The position numbers and the translations under genes were made by a program. Under the pieces are notes generated by a model. The model was not told the DNA's origin. It searched no databases and was given only the letters and a program-made list of their open reading frames with translations. DNA of 64,000 nucleotides from Astragalus membranaceus (lineage: Eukaryota > Streptophyta > Magnoliopsida > Fabales > Fabaceae): the NCBI GenBank assembly GCA_039519185.1, contig CM076848.1:29245917-29309916 (forward strand), read 5' to 3'. This document shows, one piece after another, positions 47,121 to 59,140 of this stretch. Within the stretch, counting starts at the first letter, position 1. Each line of letters opens with the position of its first letter.

Positions 47121-49817
47121 CTAAAGCCTAACAGGAAATCCAAAGTTGTGAACTGTCTTGATGGTTCCATCACAACCAGCTGCAACAATTGATAGTCCCC
47201 ATGTTTCTGGTACACAATTGTCATACCTTGGATCTTTGAGACAAAGCTCCCCGTGATCGAATTCAATTTCCGCAAGAGGTAAATCCCAGCTGGGAAGCTT
47301 CTCCTCAGGCCATGTCATAGAACCTCGGCATGAACCATCAATGGAGAACCAACTACCAAACGAAAAACGCTCGGACTCTCTACAACAAGGAGAAGTCTCT
47401 AATTGGCATTGCTTTTCCACTGAATAGTTGGAAAAATCGTCGCGAGAACAACTGCGTTCTGCACTCGGGCCTGACCAAGGTATTGCAACAGTAACACCCT
47501 CGGAGGAAAAGTACTCGCAGGAATTATCGGATTTCTTTTGTTTGGAAGAAGCATTTCCCGAGTCGTTAAAGTTCCAAATATACACACGAGAATCACCTCC
47601 GACTGATACTATATGTTTTCCACTTGATGTGAATGAACCAGACATCTGACTTCCTGATTTTGGAAGGCCTGCATTTAGTAATATGATAAACCAACTTAGA
47701 ATATTCCATGTAGAGCAAGTGCCAAGAATGTAAATAGTGGAAACGATTAACTTCAATTTATAAAGGCTCTAGTGAGTCTTGCAATCATACCACCGGGTTA
47801 ATAAAGCTAAAATTCAGATATCAGATAAGGAATACACATTTAAAAGACTGGTAATATAAAATCTTTTTGACATGCCATTTAAACAATCTTAACATAACAT
47901 TACTAGTTTCTATAATTCACATGGTGCTCTACCTTTATATGTCTGAACAAATTCATTGCCTTCCAATATTCTAACTTTGGAATCTTCTGATGTGATCATA
48001 ACTCTCTGATGGTTTTTCTGGGAAAACTGCAGTGGAAATTTGGTTTTGTTAACTAAGGAAGCAAGAAATCATAACTTTTTAGGCGGTGAGGAAGTTCAAG
48101 AATAAAACCTGAATGCCAGTAATCTTGTTGCCAGATGTTCTCTTCTTTCCATTGACACAAATTTGCGCCTCATGCACGAAATGTTTGCCTATAAATAACC
48201 ATAAAATCCAATTTAGCCATTCCTTTCAATTTATGTTTCTTTTCTTGACTAAATACTGGACAAGTAAATACCTGAAGCAACATAAAACCGGCAAGTGCCA
48301 GAGAGCGAACCAACTACGAACCCCTGCATAAACAAAAGACAATATGCTCAAAATCTTACAAAGAATGTGACAAGTAAAAAAGGAACAATTCTGAAAAGAT
48401 TCATAACATACCTTTCCATCTGGCTGGTAACTTACGGCACTTATGACATCGCGTATGTCTGCCCAGTCAACAACTCGCTCTTCATGTACTCCCCATATTC
48501 GAACTTTACCATCTATGGAGCCACTGATGAAGTAATTTCCATCAACTGGGTTGAATTGAATGCATGTTACTGCTTCCAATAGAAAAAAGATACACAATTA
48601 TGATCATACTTGTGGGATAAATATCAGCTAATACTTTGCATCATAGCAAATTAAGAATATGAAGAAAGCATATGCTGCAAATATATTAATAAGCATATGG
48701 TGCTCTTTTACTTACCATAATTGCTGTGACGGAAAACTCTTAAACATTGATCGCAACCAATTTTCCACATGCGAACAGTTTTATCCATGGAAGAGGAAAG
48801 GAGGATCTGCAACAAGTATTTTAGTTCAGATTTCATTTCAAAATTAGAACAAATAGAGCTTATTGCATAACTGCAGGATAAAAATACCAAACTCACATCT
48901 GAATTAGACCAAGCCAAATCCATAACATCACTGGAATGACCATATAACATTTGCAAGGGAGATTCCTCAATTTTGAGAATCTTATTTGGAAGAACAATGA
49001 GGGATCGACTTGAGTGTTTCATCGGAGAACAAGTATCGTATTTCACTTTACTAAATGCACTGTCTTCTGCAGCAAAGCAAATACTAGAAGTATTCAGTGA
49101 TGACACACGCCATATGCGTATAACGCCATCTTCACCTCCAGTAGCTAGATACTGACCATTAGGACTAAATTTCATAGTCCAAATTAACCCTTCATGTGCT
49201 CTAATCTCTTGTCCAATATACATCGCGCTGAACTCCTTCCACCTCTTTTTATTGTGTCTTACAGTTATCCGGCGCGTTTTATTTCTCCCTGAATTCAATT
49301 TTGATCTGAGTTTCCCTCTGTTTACAAAGTGCTTCCACCACTTATTCTTTTTCTTTTTGCCCATATCAATAGCTTGATATTCTTCTAGAGCCTCAGCTTC
49401 TCTATGTCTAAGCTCATGTACACTTCCATCTGGTTTATCATTGTTGCAGCTGCTAAGTTCAAACGAAACTCGGGCCTCGGAAGTTGCTTCTCTTCCTGAG
49501 AGAACCAACTTCTGAGGAACTTGTTCATTTGAGACAGTTCCACTGAAATCCCTGACCCTCTCCTTAATCCCCAATTCAACTACTGATGAGAAATCACAGG
49601 ACATAATATTGTCTTCACTAGAACAAAAGTTTGAAGAAGCATCAACCAAACCCATCCCCTTCAGAAATCTTTCCCTTCTTTCCTTCACACTAAGAGGCTC
49701 ATTCACCCAAATCTCATAACCATGTTCTTGTTTTGTCAAAAGAGAATCTTGTTTAGGTGACAAACAATCCACAGAATCAAAGAACAGATCATTATCTCCT
49801 TCATCAGAGATCAGCAT
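47121..49817 (-). CDS. WD40-repeat protein, WDR44-like (seven exons, 647 aa)
   Basis: Exons on the minus strand: 48,897-49,817; 48,716-48,806; 48,412-48,569; 48,272-48,323; 48,109-48,188; 47,933-48,026; 47,121-47,668. All introns are GT-AG and all phases agree, giving 1,944 nt with a TAG stop. The start at 49,817 opens with the acidic MLISDEGDNDLFFDSVDCLS. It is followed by YEIWVNEPLSVKERRERFLK, a signature of the plant family related to animal WDR44 (Rab11-binding). A basic KKKKNKWWKHF stretch precedes the repeats. WD units are visible as HEGLIWTMKFSPNGQYLATG...GVIRIWRV, GHSSDVMDLAWS...DKTVRMWKI, VTCIQFNP...GKVRIWGV, VISAVSYQPDGK and GKHIVSVGGDSRVYIWNF, with a final AAGCDGTIKTVHNF. The likely role is a propeller scaffold; the plant function is poorly known. 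No damage is visible, so it is probably functional. Confidence 0.9.
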
Positions 49818-51785
49818 AGCTTATGTAGTTAGATACAAAAGTCCCACATGAAAAAAATGCCCCTTTTTCCAAACTTTTCCCCTCACAAAACCTTAAATAT
49901 GAACAAACCCTCTCCCTCATTGGAATAAAAAATGTTAGCAGGGACCAAGTACGAGGAACTAAGAAGCAGCCCCAGAAAAGAACCAATGACAAGAGTTGTT
50001 TGCATGTTGGAAACCCTCATCACCAGGATATCAATAGTTAATACTAACAATAATAAACTATTACCCCAAACCCCAATAGAATAACTAAATACAAAATCAT
50101 AAACACAAAAATAAATTAAAAAAACAAAAGAATAGTACCCGTGTGAGAGAGTTGAACTTGAAAAAGAAGCAAAGACACAAAAAATTTCAAAACAGCAGCA
50201 CCGACCTTTCCAGTAATTGTGGCTACAGAAGCAAGTCAAGGGTTCATAACACAAAGTGCAGTGAATCAAAGGTGAGAATGGTAAGGTTCAAGACACGAGA
50301 GAAATTGGCGGAGGAAGGAAAGGAAGAAAAAAAGGATTGAAGATTGTGTCGTGTCGCCAAGAAAAGAAACCAAGCCTCGAGATATGGGGATTGTAGAAAG
50401 AAAGAAGGCCGCACGCACGAGCGACAAACACGAGCGGCGCGGCTCAGGAAACAAGACACACCACTACTGCAACAACCACCACTCTATAACTTCTTCATCA
50501 TCATCATCCTTTCTTTTCTTTCTTCTTGTAATTGTAGTTCCAGTTCTAGTTCTAGTAGTAATCCCCACCTATCGCTTTCTCCCTCTGTCTCATAATAACT
50601 AACCAAAAAGAAAGAGAGAGAGAATTTCACTCATTAATTTAATCACTACTACTAATCAATCTTAAATAATCATCAATCAGTGACACATAAGAATAACATG
50701 TCCGTCCGTATCAATAAGATTCTCAAAAAAAATTACAGACAGCGCTGTCTAAATAAAAACCTGGGATTAAAATTCGGACAATTCAACAACAGATCATGTT
50801 GTAATTTTAATTTTTCGCTTTTGTAGTTTGGCTAGTGTTTGTTCGTTAAGGGAAGTGAATAAATAATACAGCGTGGTAGGAATTAATGATAGTATTAATT
50901 AAAATTAAAAAACCTCACGACCAGATATACTATGATTATGATTGATTTGATGAGTCATAGCCTTGTATTTTACTAGTAAGGCGCATTAATTAATGGCCGT
51001 TACACATAATTAAAATTAAAATTGAAAATTAGTGGTAGTGGAAGTAATTAATTGTGGTACTAGAAGTGATAGGCAGAAGAAGTAGTACTGGGGCTAGAGA
51101 AATGCCCTTTTACACTTGCTAGAGAAAGCGATGAGTCGAAATGCTAGAGGGCTAAGAAAGCTAGGTGTCCACTTTGAAGCATCGTAGGGCTCCTTAATAC
51201 AGCAAAACATTATACACCCACTCTCTTACACTGCAATGCAGTTTCAGATTTTTAATTTCTTGGGCACCGTGTTTCAGTGTAATGTTTTGCTTCTGCATTT
51301 AATGAATTCAATGGTGCTACCTGCTAGCTACCTCTGGTTTTCTCTTGGGAGTTTCTTGGTAGTAGTAGTAGGATCATAGCATAGGCTTAGTTGGCATTTA
51401 ACCCAAGCAAACAAATCAATCACATTGAAAATGTCCTTTTGTGGTGGGATTTGGGAATACAATTACATGAAGGAAAATCTCACAGCTACTCTCATTTTCC
51501 ATGACTAAAGTGTCATCTTTTAAAATGCTCCCTCCCTTATATATTAAATGTCATTTAAGTCATTTCACGTATATTAAGAAAAATAGTTAAATACTTTTTC
51601 TGTTTCATATTAAATTCACGACAATTTTTAGTTATAAAAACTGTAAATTAAAACACCAACAATTTTTTTTGACAATAATGATTTGTAGGTCATATTTGTT
51701 TGGATAATAGTGACTTAATAGATTTTTTATTGTTCCTTTATCTATATGGACTAATAAATTTATTTGAGATAGTTGAATATAAAGC
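49818..51785. other. Upstream region of the WD40 gene
   Basis: This should hold the 5' UTR and promoter (minus strand). A possible 5' UTR intron donor GGTACTATTC (minus) lies at about 50,138. CATCATCATC and GAGAGA microsatellite stretches lie at 50,490-50,620, common in plant leaders and core promoters. No TATA box could be chosen with confidence. From 50,650 to 51,785 I see no gene or element. Confidence 0.4.
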
Positions 51786-51796
51786 ATACCAACTCT

Positions 51797-54700
51797 TTTT
51801 TTTTGTGACAAAAGATAAAAAAGAGAAAAACTAAGGTCTAATATAAGAAAGCCCAAGAGCATCAAATTCCAGCAACCGTCTCATATCTGGCATTGGAGCA
51901 TCCAGCAAAACAAACGAAGACATATCTGTGGTGGCAAGTTTCGCCAAAAAATCTACACAAAAGTTTGCTTCACGGAAAAACATGATGAATTTTGATCTCC
52001 CAATTACGATCCAAAAGCTGCCTAAGAATAGCAATCTCGTTACCATGTGAATGATAAACTGGATCGCCATTGTCTATAAGCCTCAAGGTGTGCAATGAGT
52101 CTGAATAACACATAATCTTCTTGTAGCCCAACTCCCAACATAAAGAAAGCCCATGTATAAGGGCCATGAGCTCAACATAGATGATTGTAGAGTTGCCTAG
52201 AGCTCCATGAAAACCTCTGAGAAAAATACGGGTATGGTCCCGAATTAATCCCCCAAATTCTGAAACAACTGGATTGTTAAGAACACTTCCATCTACATTG
52301 AGTGCCACCCACCCTTGAGGGGGAATACTACAGGACACCTCAGCACCAGGACTACATCTAGTTTTGCTCATTGAAGGGCCATAATCTGACATAACATCAG
52401 CCAAGAGACCATGGGCCTGAGCTACAATATCATATGGAGTAAGCTTTGTCCCTTCAAAAATTAATTTGTTCCTAGCACACCAAAGTTTCCAAAGAACAAT
52501 AGCATACAAAGATCCATGCATTTTCACCATGCCGTGAAGCCACTCAATAAGAACAGAATCATCACTTGGAGCTGCAAGATTAAAGTTGAAACAATTTTTC
52601 CACACTTGTCTAGCCACACCACATTCAAAGAAACAATGCATGAGTGTTTCATCATGAACAGTGCAGTTCGGGAAAGTAGCATTACTTAACACATGTCTCC
52701 TCATAAGGGTTGCTCTTGTTGGTAAAGAATTTTGGCAAAATTGCCAAAGAAAGAAATGGATATTAGCTGGAATTTTAAATTTTCAAAGCCAACTCCAATT
52801 GGTCAAAGATTGGGGCTGATTTGTACTTGAATTAAGCATCTGATATGCTGACTTAGTAGAATAAACTCCAGTGAAATTAACAGACCATGTCCAAGCATCC
52901 TTAACTCCTGAGACCAATTTCAGGCTTTCAGCTGCAAGTTAACAATTCTATCTATCATCTCAGTAGGGAGATGAGTATATAAAGTGTTTAACCTCCAAAC
53001 ACCATCAACATAAATATCCTTAAGCTGCAATTAAGTGTCATGTATGTCTATAAAAGGTAACTGTAGACCAAGGGGTGTTGTGGTTAACCAGCTATCGTAC
53101 CATATGCTAAAGTTTCCCCCCGAACTTAAATTGATAACTAGAAGCCAGTTCCTCTCGGGCTTTCAACAACGCGTTCCAAGTTCTTGAGCCACTAGACTTA
53201 GACACACCAAGAAAGGATTGATGTTTAAAATATTTAGACATCATAACTCTCACCCAGAGTTTGTCAGGAGAAGCCATAATATCCCAAATCATTTTTCCTA
53301 GTAGAGCTGTATTTTGGTGCCTTGCAACTCTAACTCCCAAACCTCCAATTTTTTTTGGTTTAGTAATAGTATTCCACCCTACCATATGCATGCCTGCATC
53401 ACTATTACCTTGCCATAAAAAATTCCTGATAGACCGATCCACTTGCTGACAAACAGATTGAGGGAACCACTGTAACTGCATGTGATAAGAAGGAATCGCC
53501 GAAAGCACCGAAGTACCTAGCGTAAGCCTACCTGCTTTATTCAATAGTTTCCCTTTCCAATAAGATAATTTAGAATTAATACGATCCAGAATACCATGGA
53601 AATCTTCTTTTTTGACTCTTCCATTGAAAACCTTAAGCCCCAAATACTTGTCAATGCTATTAGTGAAGCTCATATTTAATATACTCTTAATCTTCTCCTT
53701 TTTGGTGACTGTTACCCCCTTGGAAGAAAAAATAACAGATTTAGCAATACTTACTTTCAGCCCAGCGATGGCACTAAAGGAATCTAGAATACGCTTGATC
53801 ACCTTGGCTTGAGAAACTCTAGCTTTGGCATAAATAAGAACATCATCTGCAAAGAATAAGTGAGAAATAGCCGGCCCATTATTGGCCAATTGTAGAGGCA
53901 GCCACCTGTGATGTCTAACCTCCTTTGCAATCATTTCACTAAATCTCTCCATGCAAAGCACAAAAAAGTAAGGAGAAGGGGGGTCCCCTTGCCTCAGGCC
54001 TCTTTTAGGAGTAAATTCTCCATGCGACTCCCATTCCAAAGCAGAGAAATGCTAGAAGCTGTAATAACCTGCATAATCAAACTTATGATACCATCAGGGA
54101 AGCCAAACATTTGAAGAGTTTCTCTTAAAAAGATCCAATCAACTCTGTCATAGGCCTTCTCCAAGTCTAGCTTCAGAATCATATCTCCTTTCCTTCTTTT
54201 CTTTTTTTCCCCATGTTATGCACAAACTCCTGGAGAATAATAGCTTTATCTCTAGTTCCTCTTCCTCGAATAAAGCTGCTTTGAAGGGGACTAACAATAG
54301 CATCCAAATGTGGCTTTAATCGATTAACTAACACCTTGGATATCAACTTGTGAATAACATTACACAGAGTAATAGGGCAGAACTATTTAAAAGAAGTGGG
54401 ACGATCCCCCTTGGGGATAAGAACTAAAAGAGTTTCAGTCGCTTTTGCATCAAATGTACCACTTTCAAAAGCTTTTCTGACAAAGCACCAAACATCATCT
54501 CCAACATGCTCCCAATACATTTTGAAGAAAATGGGTTGGAAACCATCTGGACCCGGATATTTATAAGACTTTATAGACATCAAGGCCTGATACACTCTTT
54601 CTTTGACACATGATTTTGTAATGCCATCCTCATTGACTCCTCCAACGTGTTGCAAATCATACCATGCTGACTAGATGGAACATTATCTGTAGTGCAAAAA

Positions 54701-54922
54701 AGATCCTTGAAAAAATTGACAGCTTCCTCTTGAAGGACAAATTGATCAGTACACCAGGAGCCAGAAGGAAGGGTCAAACCATGTATTTTATTTCGTTTCC
54801 TTATCACAATGGTTTGGGTATGAAAGAAAGCAGTATTTCTACTACCCAGTTTGATCCAATTCTCTCTAGAGTTTTGGTACCAAAGAGATTCTTCCTGAAA
54901 ACGAATAGATTCTTCCTAAAAT
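51797..54922 (-). mobile_element. 5'-truncated L1-type LINE with RNase H
   Basis: ATACCAACTCT occurs at 51,786-51,796 and again at 54,923-54,933, an 11-bp target-site duplication. The left copy is followed by a T tract, which on the minus strand is the short poly(A) tail. Between them the minus strand encodes reverse transcriptase, a zf-RVT zinc motif and a C-terminal RNase H. ORF1 and the endonuclease are missing, as expected from 5' truncation during reverse transcription. Confidence 0.92.
51840..54807 (-). pseudogene. LINE ORF2 relic (reverse transcriptase, zf-RVT, RNase H)
   Basis: Reading down the minus strand: KYPGPDGFQPIFFKMYW (RT start, about 54,540), ILKLDLEKAYDRVDWIF (54,150; the first catalytic Asp of the polymerase), RGLRQGDPPSPYFF (54,000), HLFFADDVLIYAK (53,850; the F-A-D-D catalytic pair), and KYLGLKVFNGRVKK (53,640). 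The zf-RVT module contains CTVHDETLMHCFFECG (52,650). A ribonuclease H domain starts WVALNVDGSVLNNPVVSEFG (52,310) and keeps the VDGS Asp and the YVELMAL Glu. The frame is broken by a stop near 54,382, a frameshift near 54,000 and another gap around 52,710-53,100. All catalytic motifs of the polymerase are intact otherwise, so the copy is not very old. Confidence 0.9.
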
Positions 54923-55009
54923 ATACCAACTCTATTCAAACTATTGTAAAAAAAAACTTAATTCAAACTATTTTTTGGGGTTAGCCAAGGCTACCCCTAT
55001 AGCTTAACT

Positions 55010-55510
55010 ATCCTCCGCCCCGCATTTGCTCTACTCTCAAGTTGGATTCGAATACAAAAGCTCTTATTAAACTAAACTTGAAGAGACTCAAACCGTATCA
55101 TACGAGTGTTATCGGGTTGTGTTCCGGACTGGTCCGAGCCCACGCTCGTATTGGACCCAATGACGGCTCAGTAGTGCGCTGCAAAAGGTGACTTGGGAGA
55201 TCCAGACGCAACAACCAATCAACGGCTGATATGGCACCACCAGATCAAAGGGTGTGGAGCGCGCCAACTCACTCACACGCTATACCAAAGCATCCCATTT
55301 GTCGCCTATAAGTACCTACTCAAACACTGGAACATGTACGTATTCCTCATTTGGATCTCGTACTGACTTTTGATTACTCAATTTGGCATTAGAGTGTGTG
55401 CAAGTAATAACCCTCATAGACTTGGAGCAGAATGGACGAGATCAACCGACGACCTACCAACTACTCGTCCCAACCTAGTCCCAATTTGAGTAAGGTACGG
55501 ATCATGTTGG
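55010..55510 (+). repeat. LTR-like relic
   Basis: The layout (CCTATAAGTACC TATA-like site at 55,297, then TCGTACTGACTTTTGATTAC, ATTAGAGTGTGTGCAAGTAA) resembles the R/U5 part of a gypsy or TRIM LTR, where ACTGACTTGAGCGTCGGAGT is usual. No partner, PBS or duplication was found, so this is tentative. Confidence 0.3.
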
Positions 55511-56490
55511 AGGGAGTATATAACAAGACACAAAGAAAAGGGGTTTTGTTTATTTTATTTTATTTTGATTATTGAATGTCAATGACACATGGGAAGGACC
55601 TTTGTCTCTTATTATTATTATTATTATTATTACCGCTTTCTATCAACCCGAGCTATCACTTCTGTGAAAGCCAATCACGATTTTAACCCTTTTCTGCAAA
55701 AGGGAAAAGAAAAAAAGAAACTTCTTTACAAATGGGCTTGTCCTTTTGAGTGGATTTTTTTTAGGAACAAGTCACAACAAGAAAGTCACGTGACTCAGTT
55801 GATGCAACCCAGACACAGAGATAGAAATAGGGGACCCGTCGTCATCCATTTTCAAGCACTGGAAATACCTTCTTCTTCTTCATCTCACTCACAACAATAG
55901 TGAAATGGTATAGAAGATGGTAATAACATGCGTTTTAGGAAATAAAATCGGTGAAAATAATAAAGTATAACTGTATAAGTGATAAGATGTATCATAGTAT
56001 AAATCATTATCAGGAATTAGCATCCATATATATATATATATCATCCACACAATCAAAATATTCCTGTATGCGTATGGATTTTTAAAAAAATGATTTATTG
56101 TTGAGAAAAAGATAATTTTACGATGCAATAATTAATCACGACCGATTACAAAAATCATTGGTTATGTATTGTATTTTGTATTCTTGTATGTCAAATGGGA
56201 CCGCATAATATTATTTGAGCAATGATCCAAAATCCTAATGGGCGGAGATGATTAATTATAGGCAAATTTTTAATTACCTTTGTCAATTAGTTAGGTAATG
56301 CTTGGAGAGGTCAACCCTAAATGAACTCCAGTACCTCGAGGAGATAGTATCTACCATCGCCGTGGAGGATATCTGGGTTTACCCAAAAAATTAGTTAGGT
56401 ACTGCACCCGCACCCTTAAGGCATAATGTGATGTTTGTTTTTTGAGATAGTGAAAAGTTGATGACTTTTTTTTACCAACTAAAAAATACA
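55511..56490. other. Intergenic DNA with an (ATT)n tract
   Basis: An ATT/TTA trinucleotide run lies at 55,609-55,632. The rest is AT-rich with no supported gene. Confidence 0.5.
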
Positions 56491-56498
56491 CTTACAAC

Positions 56499-57495
56499 CA
56501 ATGTTTTAAAACTCGGACCGGTGACCGACTCGGTGAAGGTACCGGGTCACTGGGTCAATGGTCGGACCGAGGGGTCGACAGTTGAACCGCATGGCCAAAA
56601 CCGGGACTGGATGACTCGGACCCGGTCTCTATTTCGAGAATTTTCAATACCTATATAGTATATAATATAAATTTCGTCCCTGTAAAATTAATAACTATGT
56701 TTATTTTATATCTACTAAAATATAAAAAATTCCCAAATTTTCAGGACCTATATATTTCATACTTGTAAAACTTAATTTGCTAAAATTACACACCATGCCT
56801 ATTTTATTTTTATTTGCTTAGTATATATTAAATAAATTTTAAAAGTTCATATCATGCTTCAATAAATATTTAGAACAAATTTCATAAGTTAATAATTTAA
56901 TATTAAATAAATCTTTAAAAAAATACTTAATATTAAATAAGTTTGTTGAAACATAATATTAATATTACAAGCTAATGCCATGAGGATGAGCGTAGTTGAC
57001 TTTTTGGAAAAGAGGTACCAATTATATATATTTGAAATGAATAATATCCTCAATAAGATTGGTAGCCTCATGGTAGCGCTCAGCATTTGCTTTCAACAGG
57101 TCAGGGGTTCAAACCCCAATAATGTCATTTTGTTGAGGGTGTTTTTTTAGTCTCTTTTGTTTTAAGTAGTTTACAAATAGTCCCACATCGGATAGAATGA
57201 ACGGAACAGGGAGGAGAATGAGATATAAAAGCAAGGCATATGTCAATGGGAAACATACTTACCTAGATGGCAATCACTAGTGGGGGCCTGCGTTCGCGCG
57301 GCCCCTTCCAATTACAGTTCAAAAATTTGATAAAAAAAAATGCACAACCCGGTTCGAACCGGGTCACCGATTTTTTCAAAAATCGATCGAATCACACCGG
57401 TTCCCACCGATTTGCTGCATGGCCGATCCAAAACCTTGCCCGGCTCTGTAACCCCCCGGTCCGACCGGCCGGGCCGAGCCCTTTTTAAAACACTC
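56499..57495. mobile_element. Non-autonomous hAT element (997 bp)
   Basis: The element is flanked by the 8-bp duplication CTTACAAC (56,491-56,498 and 57,496-57,503). The left end CAATGTTTTAAAACTCGG and right end (minus strand) GAGTGTTTTAAAAAGGGCTC are imperfect inverted repeats of the hAT CAGTGTTTTAAAA type. GC-rich subterminal regions follow, built on GACCGGT/ACCGGGTC words (56,510-56,635 and 57,345-57,480). There is no transposase. The plus-strand ORFs across the right end are compositional. Confidence 0.9.
57063..57117 (+). other. tRNA-like (SINE-head-like) module inside the hAT element
   Basis: TAGCCTCATGG (A-box-like) is followed about 32 bases later by GGTTCAAACCC (B-box), in a context CAGGTCAGGGGTTCAAACCC typical of a tRNA T-arm. 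There is no full cloverleaf, so it is not a tRNA gene. It could be a nested tRNA-derived SINE or a tRNA-like insertion used by the hAT family. Confidence 0.4.
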
Positions 57496-57534
57496 CTTAC
57501 AACACTTGTTGGGTGTACCACCCATATTTATTTT

Positions 57535-57735
57535 ATGGGTAAATTAGTTCTCACCTTAATTATATCTGCCATTTCCCATTATTTATATATTATATTATTG
57601 TTATGTGTTACTTCTGTCTTCCTTTCTGAAATTAGTACTACAAGTTTTGGGAGAATAGTGCAAAGAGAAGAAGGTGAAAGTAAATTGGGAACTCCAAGTG
57701 AAGGTGAAAGCCACTTGAAAAGTAAGTCAGCCTAG
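57535..57735 (+). CDS. Possible small secreted peptide precursor (66 aa)
   Basis: The ORF runs from ATG 57,535 to TAG 57,733-57,735. It starts MGKLVLTLIISAISHYLYII and continues LLLCVTSVFLSE, a long hydrophobic N-terminus that would act as a signal peptide or anchor. It is followed by a hydrophilic Ser/Glu-rich tail with the near-repeat EGESKLGTPSEGESHLK. This layout (signal, short variable tail) is that of plant peptide hormones, but no known family motif is present. A GTAAGT lies at the end of the tail, so it could also be a first exon with a longer product. The hAT element inserted only 32 bp upstream, so the native promoter may be disrupted. Chance ORF is possible. Confidence 0.3.
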   Translation: MGKLVLTLIISAISHYLYIILLLCVTSVFLSEISTTSFGRIVQREEGESKLGTPSEGESHLKSKSA

Positions 57736-57739
57736 ATTA

Positions 57740-58321
57740 TTAAAATCAAATCTTTTATGTAACACAGCCCAAGGAAATGATTGAGTATTATTAATCGCAG
57801 ATTAGCATTAACATTTTATACAATGGAGCAGTAACTTATGTGAATTATTGGCAATGACAATCATGACTTTTGATTTTCCAAGCTAGTAGCTACTAAATAT
57901 CTCTGGTCGCATTCACTTTCTCATTCTGCTTTACAATAATGCTTCTTCATATAATCACAAAGCAACAAATTAAAGAAAAAGATACGTTGCAATTCTAGAG
58001 ATTTCCTTTACACAATCGCATTTTTCACAGCAATTAAACAAATAATCAACACACCAACCTAGGAGACACAGATTAAAAACAGGCACATGAGATTGATGCA
58101 AATAGTTTTTCAAAGCCACGGGAATTTTCATATATTCAACAAAATTACGGAATCAGTATGGAAGTAAAAAAGCATAACTAGAAGGAATATGAGTTGTGAG
58201 CACTAACCCTCAAATAAGATCTTTAACCACCCAAGCCTTCAATTCAATCCCTTTGCAAAATTATTTACAAAATGCACAGAGCAAAGTGGTGACATGAATA
58301 ATTGATGTCTTCTTATATAGT

Positions 58322-58380
<59 letters not shown>

Positions 58381-59140
58381 TGTATTTTTAAGTAATGTGC
58401 ATGGGTGGAGTGTTGTGGGTGTTTTTTTCTTTAATAACTTTTTTTATAAAGTAGCTTGATTGTACTTTTCTTCTCTCTGGATTGGACTGCTATTTTGGCC
58501 CATCTAGTTTTTTTGGGAGTAATTTTACAATTACTACAATTAAGCCTAATCACCCATTTTCTTTACTCAAGGGTACGTTTGATTTGCTTAAGAGTAAGAG
58601 ACTAGATATGACAAAAAATCCAATTTCTTGTACCTTACTAAATCATGATACAATTTTTTGTCCCACATACAAACTATCTAAAATTATGTCCATCTGAGTC
58701 AACAGATGTATGTTGATGTGTCTGTTATGTGTTTATGTGGCACACATAACAACTAGTTTGACGTGACAAAAAATATATCTGACTTGGATTTCTCTTTAAA
58801 TAAATAATCTAATCATCATCTCGTAGCATCAATGACGTCATTTCACAGCAACACATATTTCAAAAACAAGCCTAAAACAAATTGGGATATCCAAAATAGA
58901 TCCTTAACATGGACAACACATATTTGTTCTAAATTACAAACTTCAAAAAAAGATCCAAATGACAGATTAAAAACACTAAGCGTCTGCTTTTTTCCTCCAG
59001 GTTGACATCTTGGACCTGGAACCTGTTCTTGGTTCTTGTGCGTGAAGCTTGAGCAGTTGACTTGAAATTGTTTGTTACCAGAAATCCTTCAATGAAAATT
59101 AGTTGTTATAAATATTTCAGGTCAAAAAAAGGAGCGACCC
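57740..59140. other. Intergenic DNA with (TA)n tract
   Basis: An uninterrupted TA tract of about 25 units lies at 58,325-58,376. No gene or element boundary is supported. Confidence 0.5.
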
